DNA of 55,020 bases from Fragilaria crotonensis (Eukaryota > Bacillariophyta > Fragilariophyceae > Fragilariales > Fragilariaceae). This document shows positions 32,300-41,862 of the stretch, in pieces; position 1 is the stretch's first letter; each line of letters starts with the position of its first letter. Position numbers and translations under genes: made by a program. The notes below the pieces were generated by a model. The model did no database searches and was not told where the DNA came from. It was given only the letters and a program-made list of their open reading frames with translations. Where the stretch lies: NCBI GenBank assembly GCA_022925895.1, contig JAKSYS010000412.1:1-55020 (forward strand), in the 5' to 3' direction.

Positions 32300-32980
32300 G
32301 GGGATGCCTAATGCGCTTAGAATTAATGCGCTTATAAAGCACTTGCACCAATCAAAATCTTCCAAATTTCGGGTGGGGTTGCCCCTCCCCGAAAGAGTCA
32401 TCGAGTCATCGACCTTTTCTGAAAATATCAATAACGGTTTAATTCAGGTTTCAAGCTACGCCAATCTTGAGTTTATATATTTTAATTTACCTTACTCGAG
32501 TGAATGAAGTTGTCATTGGTTCGTAGTAGGACGACAGTACGTTCACGTGTGCAAGAGGGGGCCGACGACGATGGGTGAGGGTTAAACAGACGGATTTACA
32601 CATCCAATGCATCGGCGAGTCTCTTTTGCATGTTTTTTTTTTTTTGCTTTCTCTTGGTAAAAAGTACAAGTACTCTGAGTGTTGCGAAGTGCGACGAAGA
32701 CTTCTAAATTTGTTGATCTATTAAAGAAGTACTCCAGCCCTGTTTATACATACACTCAGTGGTGGTAGTTCAGATACGGCACATGTATGCATACACAGAC
32801 TTCGTGTATGACATACATGTTTGATCTCGTGGTCATAAGCGTTAAAAGTGACCTTCATACTTAGACAAGGGGTGAAACAGAATTATTGACTTCGAAATTG
32901 CAATGATGACGTTTTGGAAGATTTTGATTGGTGCAAGTGCTTTATAAGCGCATTAATTCTAAGCGCATTAGGCACTCCCC
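32300..32980. mobile_element. 681 bp hAT-like MITE with 8 bp target duplication
   Basis: The ends are long inverted repeats. GGGGATGCC... (32300 on) and its partner, ending ...GGCACTCCCC (32980), differ by one base near the tip. The next 62 bases (32305–32366 versus 32913–32974) are perfect reverse complements. Both sides are flanked by the same 8 bases, CTTTTCAC (32292–32299 and 32981–32988), a target-site duplication of the length made by hAT transposases. The interior has no transposase, so this is a non-autonomous element. It contains a 12-base T run near 32632. Confidence 0.88.
32367..32394. repeat. GC-rich hairpin inside the MITE
   Basis: TTTCGGGTGGGG, a TTG loop and CCCCTCCCCGAAA form a near-perfect stem immediately inside the left inverted repeat of the hAT-like element. 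It is absent from the right end. Confidence 0.6.
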
Positions 32981-33147
32981 CTTTTCACACCTCATGCACC
33001 CAGTTACTCCGAGTAGCTTCTGTGTTTGGATTTGCGACGTGGCGCAACGATCGTCTTTTGTCACCACTCTTAAACCATCGTTTGCGCCGTACTGTCAACG
33101 ATCTCGACGAGGATACTCACGAAAGCATCACAAAGAAGCCTCCAATC

Positions 33148-34317
33148 ATGTTCAATCCAGAAATTCGAAACCATACCTCTCCCAAGCAAATATTGGACAT
33201 CCTCATCATCGGTGGCGGTCTGTCAGGTCTAATGGTGGCTCACGAAATTCATCGCACATATCCATCCGCCTCGTGGAAACTGCTTGAGGCTCGTCCAATC
33301 CTGGGTGGTCGTTTGGCGAATGATGTACAGGGCCAGTCCATCGATATGGGTGGCGCTTGGATTTGGCCGCAACAGCAACCGTTCATGCGAAAGCTAACGT
33401 CCACTCTAAACATTACAACCCTGGTACAACCGGACGATCCATCGTCCATGCGCATTGATGGGGGTGCCGTGACATTTATTCACGAATTGGCCAAGAACTT
33501 GCCCCAAGATCGCATCATTCTGAATTCTCCAGTGACGGCATGTTCGCTGAAATCAGCCGCAGCCGACAATTTTCAACAGCATGATCGGCAAGAATGTGGA
33601 GTTGTCGATGCAACCAATGCCAATGACAAGGATAACCAAGCGATGGTCATTCACGTTCAGACCAAAACGGAAACTCTCGTTGCCAAACGAGTTGTTATCG
33701 CAGTCCCACCTAAAATAGCATCGCTGCATATGCAGTTCCATCCTGCACTGTCTCTGGAAAAGCAGCGCGCCATGTCCGACAGTTCAACGTGGATGGCTGG
33801 AGTAACAAAGGTTTCTTTGATCTACCCAAAAAACTTTTGGACTGCGGATTCATCAAATTTGGGCTTTCCCAATAGAGGAGGGAGTGTTGCACCGGCTTTT
33901 CAAGTTTACGATGCATCCACCAAGGACGGGTCGGTAGCGGCGTTGACCTTCTTTGCACTCGTGCCGCCAAAGTCTCCAGCACTCACAGATGATACTGTGC
34001 TAGCCGATCAAGTGGCTTCTCAAATGGAACAAATGTGGAAGTATTTCCGATTACCCTTTGCATCACAGGCCAAAAGTTACACTGGCATATGCGTGAAACG
34101 CTGGCCCGAGGAACCGTACATTGCCGAAGATCCTGAACCCACGGCTGTTCGTCCGCATCCACACCCTGTGCGAGCTCTATCTACAAACGAGTGGAACGAT
34201 CAACTCTTGTTTGCAGGGAGCGAAAGTGATCGCTTCTCTCCCGGCGTCATGGAGGGTGCGGTAAGCGCGGCTATGCGAGTTGTAAACGCTTTGCAGGAAA
34301 TTCTAGGGAAAAAGTGA
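33148..34317 (+). CDS. Flavin-containing amine oxidase-like protein
   Basis: About 389 residues from ATG 33148. The frame is open further up to 32914, but that part runs into the MITE and has no ATG, and ATG 32994 is in another frame, so the true start is uncertain. Near the N-terminus is a Rossmann FAD motif, DILIIGGGLSGLMVAHEI, then LLEARPILGGR and DMGGAWIWPQQQP. Mid-protein is VVIAVPPKIASL. The C-terminus has the second FAD contact LLFAGSESDRFSPGVMEGAVSAAMRV. These are the NAD(P)-binding 8/amine oxidase hallmarks of the monoamine oxidase–polyamine oxidase superfamily. The substrate cannot be told. No signal peptide is seen with this start. Confidence 0.85.
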   Translation: MFNPEIRNHTSPKQILDILIIGGGLSGLMVAHEIHRTYPSASWKLLEARPILGGRLANDVQGQSIDMGGAWIWPQQQPFMRKLTSTLNITTLVQPDDPSSMRIDGGAVTFIHELAKNLPQDRIILNSPVTACSLKSAAADNFQQHDRQECGVVDATNANDKDNQAMVIHVQTKTETLVAKRVVIAVPPKIASLHMQFHPALSLEKQRAMSDSSTWMAGVTKVSLIYPKNFWTADSSNLGFPNRGGSVAPAFQVYDASTKDGSVAALTFFALVPPKSPALTDDTVLADQVASQMEQMWKYFRLPFASQAKSYTGICVKRWPEEPYIAEDPEPTAVRPHPHPVRALSTNEWNDQLLFAGSESDRFSPGVMEGAVSAAMRVVNALQEILGKK

Positions 34318-35128
34318 ACTGCAAACAATAGATACAGTCGGCAACTCTCCTGGACTCTACCTAGACTCCAGACTTCATGATAGAGTGATCCTTTTCCCGG
34401 TACGAGTGTCATGTCTCGCTATTGAGGTCCACCGGTGGCTACCACAACAGTAGTGCGAGTACCATGTTGGGCGAGACGAGGATTGGGAGGGGTTGTCAAT
34501 TGTCGAGGTCAAGGGTCAAGTATTTCTATGTATTCATACAAGTGCTCCGAGCTCCGAGTCGTACCTGTGCTAGTACCTAGTACCTATGTCACACGTATGT
34601 ACATGCGTAGCTGTATAGTTCTCGGGTAATACAGTACGCATATGTCCTCCAACCTGCTGCAGTACTCGAGTACCAGGTACCAGGTAGTACAATTGAAATC
34701 ACACGTACTATCGCATACAGTAGGTCACTTCTGATCTTTAACCGCCGACATCTGCTCGACTCTCTAAGCATATGCATGTGCTTATACGTGTATGAATATA
34801 AACAGGTACATACATAGACGTACGGCACTGCATTACAGGGAGTACACGGTACCGGTAAATTAATTCAGGAAACGAGATGGCCAACAACCACCGCGTTTTA
34901 AGTTCAACGTCAGCCACCGACTCGCGACTCGCGACGTTTCGAAGACAATCACTATTCGTGCAAATGAGTCGTCACTGCAGCGAATCGGCAAATCAATTAG
35001 GAGTGACATCCTCCTATCACAATTGCTTCTCATTTGATTCCGTGCACTTTGGACATTGGATTTCACTTGCGTGTTCGTGATCTGCTGCTCACAAGCGCTG
35101 CTTCATTACTCTTTGAAGGGGTCAAGCC
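34318..35128. other. Intergenic, the strongest GTAC-rich block, upstream of Hub1
   Basis: Bases 34561–34860 carry 14 GTAC words in 300 bases (about 1.2 expected), several of them in larger palindromes such as GGTACC, GTACTCGAGTAC-like and ACCGGT. No gene. Confidence 0.6.
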
Positions 35129-35428
35129 ATGATTGAAGTCATCTTGAATGATCGGTTGGGAAAGAAGGTTCGAGTGAAATGTAACGAAGACGATACCATA
35201 GGAGACCTCAAAAAGTTGGCAGCCGCACAGCTTGGAACGCGACCAGAAAAACTCAAGATCCAGAAGTGGTATACCATCTATAAGGATCACATCACGTTGG
35301 AGGACTACGAGATCCATGATGGTATGGGTCTGGAACTGTAAGTTGTTAGCGAAGTTTGCTTGAGATGCGAATCGCCGGCATCATTTCAATTGTAACCTAA
35401 CGAATAGCTACGCAGGTACTATCAATAA
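35129..35428 (+). CDS. HUB1: Ubiquitin-like protein Hub1/UBL5
   Basis: Exons 35129–35337 and 35416–35428 give exactly 73 residues, the normal UBL5 length. The protein is nearly invariant relative to other eukaryotes: [52 protein letters not shown]. The tiny last exon (G TAC TAT CAA TAA), reached by a GTAAGT donor and a CGCAG acceptor, supplies the family's closing YYQ, including the double Tyr. Without that intron the frame would end early at TAA 35339. Hub1 binds spliceosomal proteins such as Snu66 non-covalently through HIND motifs and tunes splice-site use. It lacks the C-terminal Gly-Gly of ubiquitin. Confidence 0.97.
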
Positions 35429-35560
35429 GGCACTGATCCTCCCTTCTCAAAGGCTTCAAATGTGCATCCCCACCCGATTGAAGATAATTGTATTGCAAAC
35501 AAACCCCGACCGAGCGATGCTTACCTCTGGTAACACCATCCCAAATTTGAACACAATGTA

Positions 35561-36721
35561 CTAAAAACCATTAACACATGTTGACTTCGTCCTCTTCGTC
35601 ACCAACTCTTCCACCAAATTAGCAACGCACACCTTCATTCCTTCTTTTTGCCCTCGTATCCATGCTCGGTACTCCTCCAGATCTGAATTGCGCGCCTCCA
35701 CATTCTCCAACAAATCCTTGAGCAACTTGTGAATTGCTTCCGGGTCAAAAACCTTGACTTTATACTTTGCTGGCAGCGGCACATCCTCATCATATTGGGC
35801 CGCTCCCTCTTGATTGGTCACCACCAAACACCCAGCCAGCGCTGCCTCCCGTGGCAACCGATCCATGCCAGGATGAGGTCCAAAATCCATGTAAATTTTG
35901 GCCCGCAGCAACAGGCCTCGCACTTCATCCGGAGTAATTCGAACGCTACCCTCAGGACCTTCTCCAATGGGACGGAACTGAATGGCGGCGCCGCTGCGTT
36001 TGCGAATGGCATCCGTGAAATGCACTCCTTTTAAGGGATTGAACAAAACGTCAATCGATCTGTTGATGGAATTGTCGGGGTTTGGAGGGTTCGAAATGTA
36101 TTCCGTCATTTGGTAGATGTACAAGGCTCCGTTTGAGAGCAGGTGTTGTTTTGCATATTCACTTTGATACAAGTGAATGATATCCTTGCGGGCCCAATCT
36201 TTGAATCGACGAGTGTTGTTGTCGACGCTGAGCCACCAAATCGCGCAGGGTGTTGGCTCTGAAGTGCAGTGATCCAAATAATCCATCATCTCGTCGGTCC
36301 AACATTCGGGCCACAGTATCAAATAAGATGGGTTTCCTCGTCGCAATGCATCATGGGATACCGCAGGAGCGTTATAGTGACGATAAGGCGCAGGGGTTGT
36401 AGAGCGAGGCGCAAACGTGACACCAACGCCATTACTGACCACATATAACATATATGCTGGAATGTTTGTACTTTCATTCAATTGATCACAGAGTTGATGC
36501 AGAGCTTCTGGACCGCCAGTCTGTGCACCAGCGGGACAAACCAAAAAAATCTTTTGCACTGGAGGAAAAGTACCGGCGTCCAATCGTCGGGATCGTTTCC
36601 GAGGCTGCTGTTCTTCTACATCTGACCCAGTGATACCATTCGGTATGTTGGTCGATGTTTTGGCTGAAAGATTCTGCGCACTCCGTTGAAGCTGCCCCAA
36701 GAGCGAGGCAAAGTCTGACAT
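35561..36721 (-). CDS. Glycosyltransferase-like protein (GT-B type, tentative)
   Basis: A 386-residue single exon from ATG 36721. The first ~50 residues are low-complexity with a basic cluster (RKRSRRLD) and no signal peptide. The body reads like a two-domain GT-B enzyme. VQKIFLVCPAGAQTGGPEALHQL is a Gly-rich first strand-loop. YLILWPECWTDEM and IWWLSVDN follow, then IHLYQSEYAKQHLLSNG (a pattern seen in glycosyltransferases that test for a bound partner). In the C-terminal half are AKIYMDFGPHPGMDRLPREAALAGCLVVTNQEGAA, with a spacing like that of the donor-binding motif. The resemblance is to uncharacterised bacterial glycosyltransferase-like proteins. Substrate and location are unknown. Confidence 0.6.
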   Translation of the reverse strand: MSDFASLLGQLQRSAQNLSAKTSTNIPNGITGSDVEEQQPRKRSRRLDAGTFPPVQKIFLVCPAGAQTGGPEALHQLCDQLNESTNIPAYMLYVVSNGVGVTFAPRSTTPAPYRHYNAPAVSHDALRRGNPSYLILWPECWTDEMMDYLDHCTSEPTPCAIWWLSVDNNTRRFKDWARKDIIHLYQSEYAKQHLLSNGALYIYQMTEYISNPPNPDNSINRSIDVLFNPLKGVHFTDAIRKRSGAAIQFRPIGEGPEGSVRITPDEVRGLLLRAKIYMDFGPHPGMDRLPREAALAGCLVVTNQEGAAQYDEDVPLPAKYKVKVFDPEAIHKLLKDLLENVEARNSDLEEYRAWIRGQKEGMKVCVANLVEELVTKRTKSTCVNGF

Positions 36722-37631
36722 GTTCCTTGAATATCAATATCCGGTCGCAATAAAATATTGGATGGGGCTACAGCACAATAGAGCGGGAATCAGATCTCGC
36801 AAGGACTACCGATATCGAATCATTGTGATGGCCTGCACGAAGGTGGGCTAAAACAAAATCGGGTTGTGGAAGTTGGCCTGTTGTGGGAAGTGTGATCACG
36901 GAGACAGACGTGATGACGTGATACATCAGTCACCGTACAATACCGGTAGAGTAGACTCCTGTACAAACTCGTATCGTAGCACCAGTAAAATAAGCCCGGC
37001 CATACTACTGGAGGTCTCCAGTATCCTGTATCCTGTATCCAGAATCATTCACACCAATGCTACGTGAACCTGGTACAATCTGTACGAAGTATGATACAAA
37101 GGGCCAGGTACGATCCTCCGGGTACTGCTTACTTGTGCATGTCTATCATATGTATGTCGTTCTATGCTGTATATACTACGTATGGCATATGCATACATCA
37201 TCCAAAGTACTACCGATAGTACTAGAGTACAAGAGTACCCTACCTGGTACAGTACCGCAGTGGCAGTGGCCTCACTGACGGCGTGTCTGCCCTCTGTCCA
37301 TAAAAACCTGGATCCATTTTCTTTGATGTGAGAGAAACAAGTACAGTAAAATGCAACTCGCTGAGTCAGCCATCGCAAACCTGAGCTGTGTTCTCTGCAC
37401 AGAGCAATTACTGCTGAATGCTGATGCAAGTGAGGAGGCCGCATCACTTTTACCTTGTATCATAGCATGCATGAAATCTGAAACACAGTAATGCACTCTT
37501 CCACTGACAGCGCATGATCGAAGCTCTCGACACTTCAAGAACTGAAGCGATTGTCATAGTCATCCTTAATTTCTATCTTTAGAATCGTTCGGCCTTACCG
37601 CCTACTCCCAGCACTCCAGCAGCATCTAACA
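36722..37631. other. Divergent promoter region, GTAC-rich
   Basis: Bases 36930–37270 carry 12 GTAC words. A GTATCCT unit is repeated about three times near 37018–37045. No gene. Confidence 0.6.
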
Positions 37632-39215
37632 ATGAAGAATCAACGCAAATCTCTTGCTCTGCTGATTTCTTTTCTTTTGCTAATGACTCGGCAATCGAGT
37701 TTTGCCTTGGTGGCCACTCCGCGTCAAAGGCCTCTGGGAAGATCATGGGCATCCCAGCTTTCCATGGCTGTCCCAACCTCGTCGTCGTCCACTACTCCTT
37801 CACGACGAAAGAAGTCGGTGCAGGAAAGAACCCCAGAAGAAGCTGTCTCTCTGATTAAGGATGTTCTCACGGCAGTCATGGAAGCTGGCCCCCGAGCGGG
37901 TCCAGCGCGAACTCTCCAGGCATATCGAGCTCTAACGTCGACAATTCAAGACTTTGTTCCAGCGTTTCAAAGGCAACCTGAACAGTTTTCAGCACCCGTC
38001 GCACTTCGCAAACTTTTCGAACGCCTTGGTGCGACGTACGTAAAGCTCGGTCAATTTGTTGCATCGTCACCCACAATTTTTCCGGCAGAGTATGTCACAG
38101 AATTCCAGAAATGTCTCGATCAGACGGAACCTTTGGATTGGAGTGTCATTAAGGGGGTGATTGAAAGTGAACTTGGTCCTATTAGTCGCTCCTTTTCCTA
38201 TGTCGACCCCAAACCTCTGGCATCGGCTAGTATTGCTCAAGTACATCGAGGCACTCTGCGAACTGGTGAACAGGTGGTAATCAAAGTTCAGAAGCCTCGC
38301 ATCGATGAATCACTAAAAGCCGACTTGAGCTTCATATTTGTGGCGTCGCGCATCTTGGAATTTCTCCAACCTGATTGGGAGCGCACCTCGCTGTCTGCTA
38401 TCGCAGGCGACATCCGATCCAGCATGCTGCAAGAGCTTGATTTCAAACTGGAAGCCAACAATGTCGAAGAGTTTCGTGAATTTCTTCTAGAACAGCAGCT
38501 GAACACTGTCGCGACTGCACCGAGGGTCTATCGTGAATTCACTGGAACAAAGGTTCTGACCATGGAGTATCTTGATGGTGTGTCACTGCTGAACAAGGAA
38601 GCCATTGCCACGATCACGTCAAATGATCCGGAATCTATTATTGTGAACGCGCTGAATGTGTGGACGGCGTCCGTGCAAAACATGCCTTTCTTTCATGCTG
38701 ATGTGCATGCTGGAAATCTCCTTGTCTTGCGCGACGGGCGTGTTGGATTCATTGATTTTGGGATTGTCGGACGAGTATCTCCAAAGACGTTTCAAGCTGT
38801 GAATGAGTTAAGCGTAGCGCTTGCACTGAGAGACTATCGCGGCATGGCGCAAGCACTTTGTAACATGGGTGCCACTGACGAAGAAGTAGACATTGTGAAG
38901 TTTGGTTCAGATATCGAGATGTTGTTGAATGACCTCAGCATGGTCCAACCTGATGTGACTATAGCTGCCATGGCCGATGGAAGTGTGGCTGGCAGCGTAT
39001 CTGTGAGTGAACAGGAAGTCACTAATATCGTGTTGGCGATTGTAAAAGTGACTGAAGACAACGGACTTAAGCTCCCTCGCGAGTTTGGGCTACTCGTGAA
39101 ACAATCACTTTACTTTGATCGATACCTGAAGATATTGGCTCCCGGTTTGGATGTCATGACATCAGATCGTTTGGAAGGGATCAACACGGCTCCCGTCGTT
39201 GCACGTCGTCGTTAG
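37632..39215 (+). CDS. ABC1/AarF-type atypical kinase, plastid-targeted (second of two)
   Basis: A 527-residue single exon. The signal peptide (MKNQRKSLALLISFLLLMTRQSS) is followed by FALVATP, again with Phe after the cleavage site, so plastid import is likely. Kinase marks are LGATYVKLGQFVASSPTIFPAEYV (KxGQ), PLASASIAQVHRG (Ala-rich loop), QVVIKVQKP (catalytic Lys), ELDFKLEANNVEEF, FHADVHAGNLLV (catalytic loop) and IDFGIVG (DFG). In the catalytic loop His-Ala-Gly-Asn replaces the usual His-Pro-Gly-Asn, and the DFG context differs from the gene at 24067. This places the two in different ABC1 subfamilies. Plastid ABC1 kinases act on prenyl-lipid metabolism and plastoglobules. Confidence 0.93.
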   Translation: MKNQRKSLALLISFLLLMTRQSSFALVATPRQRPLGRSWASQLSMAVPTSSSSTTPSRRKKSVQERTPEEAVSLIKDVLTAVMEAGPRAGPARTLQAYRALTSTIQDFVPAFQRQPEQFSAPVALRKLFERLGATYVKLGQFVASSPTIFPAEYVTEFQKCLDQTEPLDWSVIKGVIESELGPISRSFSYVDPKPLASASIAQVHRGTLRTGEQVVIKVQKPRIDESLKADLSFIFVASRILEFLQPDWERTSLSAIAGDIRSSMLQELDFKLEANNVEEFREFLLEQQLNTVATAPRVYREFTGTKVLTMEYLDGVSLLNKEAIATITSNDPESIIVNALNVWTASVQNMPFFHADVHAGNLLVLRDGRVGFIDFGIVGRVSPKTFQAVNELSVALALRDYRGMAQALCNMGATDEEVDIVKFGSDIEMLLNDLSMVQPDVTIAAMADGSVAGSVSVSEQEVTNIVLAIVKVTEDNGLKLPREFGLLVKQSLYFDRYLKILAPGLDVMTSDRLEGINTAPVVARRR

Positions 39216-39651
39216 CGTTGTTGGGTCTAGATCACCACATCGGAGCTAGTGAAGTCAATGGAAGATTCGTGATTAGGGAAGAGGAATGTGATGGTCATGA
39301 GAAATCGATGCACGAGAAGATGCGCAGTGATTGAGGATGCAGGACGAGTGTAGAGGAGATGTTGGTAAATTCACTCACGTGAACCAAGAAGCACGTATGA
39401 GAGGATTCGTCGTAAGAAAACTGCCCGGGGTGCTGGTACTGTAGAGTGACGAGCCACCAGTTGCAATTATTGGGCATCTATCATCTAGATTCTCTTGGTC
39501 TATTCTGCATATAGTACAGCTATCATTAGAAGCGTAATAGGTGCTTAATACCAAACTCCACGCATATTGTTTTCAGCTTTTCGTCGTTAATTGTCTTCAC
39601 ATAAAGTTAGGAATGCAGTACCAAAGAAGAAATAGTCAAGTACTCGGAGAA
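39216..39651. other. Intergenic between convergent genes
   Basis: 3' spacer between the ABC1 kinase (+) and the surface protein (-). No structure noticed. Confidence 0.5.
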
Positions 39652-41043
39652 TCAAACTGAGTTTGGGCCGTTTCCTGTCTCGGTTGCTGACAAGAACGCA
39701 CCATCACCTGTAACGCTGGAGCTGGGGTCGCTTTTAGAATCATCGTCGCTGCCCGCCTCACTGTGTCCCCGCTGATTTGCCGTTCTCTTGCGATACACGA
39801 GTCCAACCAGCACAGCGACAGCCACAATGACCAAGACCGCAATGACAATCGTTCGAACAGAGGACGAATCTGGGGCTCCTCCGAGCGGGGCTTGGTTTCC
39901 ATCTCGGCTGACGGCCGAGGAATCAGTAGGATAGGCTTGTTTTGGGTGGAAGCGAACGGCAAAGATATCACCATTCACGTAGGTCCCAGCCTCCAACTGT
40001 TTCACCAAAACTTCATCGTACACGTGATGCTCGGCGACAGTAGATGACTCTTCGTCCGGACTGTAGACCGTCAAAACCAAGTCAACAACTGTACAGTACG
40101 CGCCTTGCTCAACTGAAGAGCACACTTCTGCGGCAGCAATGGAACAGTACATGAGTGTCAAATCGGTCAAAATCAATTTGTGAATGAATGCGTGCCACAG
40201 CATGGCTTTCCATCTCATCGACGTGTCTTACCAGGATTATTGCTAAGCGCAGCATCAGCTGTGTTGGTAGTTACGTCCAACCCAGTGACGGTGACATTGT
40301 TCTGTTCTGTTGACATTGGTTCCAGCAATAGTCTTTGGTTGCTGGGTTTCTGGCATAGTGAGAAATGGACCTCTCCAAAGGACGCAATGCTCTTGGCAAG
40401 ACCTTCAAGGACTGCCGGATCATTGCTAACGGAATCAACATCGAGTTGAACAAGAATCCGGGTACTGGCGGTCGAATCTCTACCGACGCAATGAGCTCCA
40501 TCTTCAATGGGCGAGAGCATCTCTGTATTTGAAGCTGTCGGTGCCGTGTTTGCCGACGGAGCCACAGTCGGAGCGATGCTGTTACTGTGTGAAAGGGACA
40601 TGCCTGGGAATGGAAGGGACATGCCTGGTTGTGGAAGCGACATGCCGGGAAATGGAATCGACATGCCTGGATATGGCAAGGACATTCCAGGGTATGGGAT
40701 AGACATTCCAGGAAGTGGAAAGGATGCACCCGCCTCGTTGCCATAAGATGTACCACCCTGAAGGAACCTCCTCTGAATGATCTTCATTTCATGAAAGCTG
40801 AGAACGCAAGGCCAACAATGTTAGCTCACTTGCACCTCATGATGCTACTGTACGAGCAAAATCGTCAACGAAAAATCGCGCGGATTCATCCACTTACGCC
40901 TCATGGACATCGACATCGTCAACAGGTCGTCCAAATTCAAAGTCAACATGTCCTCGAATTGCCTTTTTGGGACCGATGCGCATAGTGGAAAGCGCACCGT
41001 CGGCAGCGGAGGCGAAGAATCCGGTAACAATGATGAACTTCAT
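39652..41043 (-). CDS. Single-pass surface protein with PGMS hexapeptide repeats
   Basis: Three exons, 41043–40898, 40797–40232 and 40127–39652 (1188 bases, 395 residues), with clean GTAAGT/GTAAGA donors and CTCAG/CGCAG acceptors; the frame closes exactly. The signal peptide is MKFIIVTGFFASAADGA. Just after the first intron there are six tandem copies of a six-residue unit P(G)MS(I/L)P(Y/F/Q), i.e. PLPGMS, PYPGMS, PYPGMS, PFPGMS, PQPGMS, PFPGMS. Two similar Val-rich domains follow, each with a Cys pair (GAHCVGRD...FSLCQKP and EVCSSVEQGAYCTV). Then comes one membrane helix (TIVIAVLVIVAVAVLVGLVYRKR) and an acidic Ser-rich cytoplasmic tail. Type I topology at the cell surface or an endomembrane. 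Family unknown; the Pro/Gly repeat suggests a stalk or wall contact. Confidence 0.85.
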
Positions 41044-41862
41044 GGTAGCAGTGGTTTTGGTCGGGAGCGAACAGAATGGTTTTCTTGCTCTTTTGTAAAC
41101 TCAGCTCAAGTTTTGTGAGAGTAATCTCATCCAGGCGAAATGCCTCTGGCAACACAAATGTTATCGCTGTCACGTCGGCATCGGCAACTGAGCTTCGTGT
41201 GAACAGCAAGCCATTTACACGCAATGTACGGTTACGTCGCCACCAAAGGTATCACTTCGGTGCGTGTTGAAACGGAAGGAACTTGTTTTGGCTTCGGTCG
41301 AACATACCAAGATTTGATGCTTCGTGTCACGTGCTATAAAAGACACTTCTAAGAATAGCAGGTAGCACGCGCCACGCAGTCGAGTGCGTTTCAACGTGCC
41401 CTCAAGTACCTTGATCAGCACACAAACACATTATACACATTGACTGCAAACTGTCAACATCACTCTCCCCTCCGACAATTGGTTTTCATCGCCCAAGTAC
41501 AGCACACGGTCTCAACGAAGTCGAAGCGTGACTTGTGATATTTCAAATTTCAAACCGTTCCGATTCAACCGGATCTGGATTTTTCACTGCATAGTATCTA
41601 CTACGCATACTTGTACACTTGTATGACATACTATGCATAATAAAGCATGATTAGAGATTAGAAGTGCGCTATGTACTTCTAGTAGAGTACCGGTAGTAGT
41701 CGTACTCGAGTACATAGGAATACTATCTACTATCTATGTATGTACCTTGTACTCCGAGTACGGTGTACCTGGTACCCTGGTAGCTGGTAGAACTACCGGT
41801 AGTGTAGTAGCCTGTAGTATGTCGTTCCATTGCTAATTTATTCTTCATCAATCGTTGACCAC
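41044..41862. other. Intergenic, GTAC-rich upstream of the surface-protein gene
   Basis: Bases 41581–41820 have 10 GTAC words, with GTACTCGAGTAC and GGTACC among them. 41044–41580 shows nothing clear. Confidence 0.6.

Noticed and set aside
32914-33147. N-terminal extension of the amine oxidase frame
   Set aside because: It has no ATG and its first 20 or so codons lie inside the MITE inverted repeat, so it is probably not translated.
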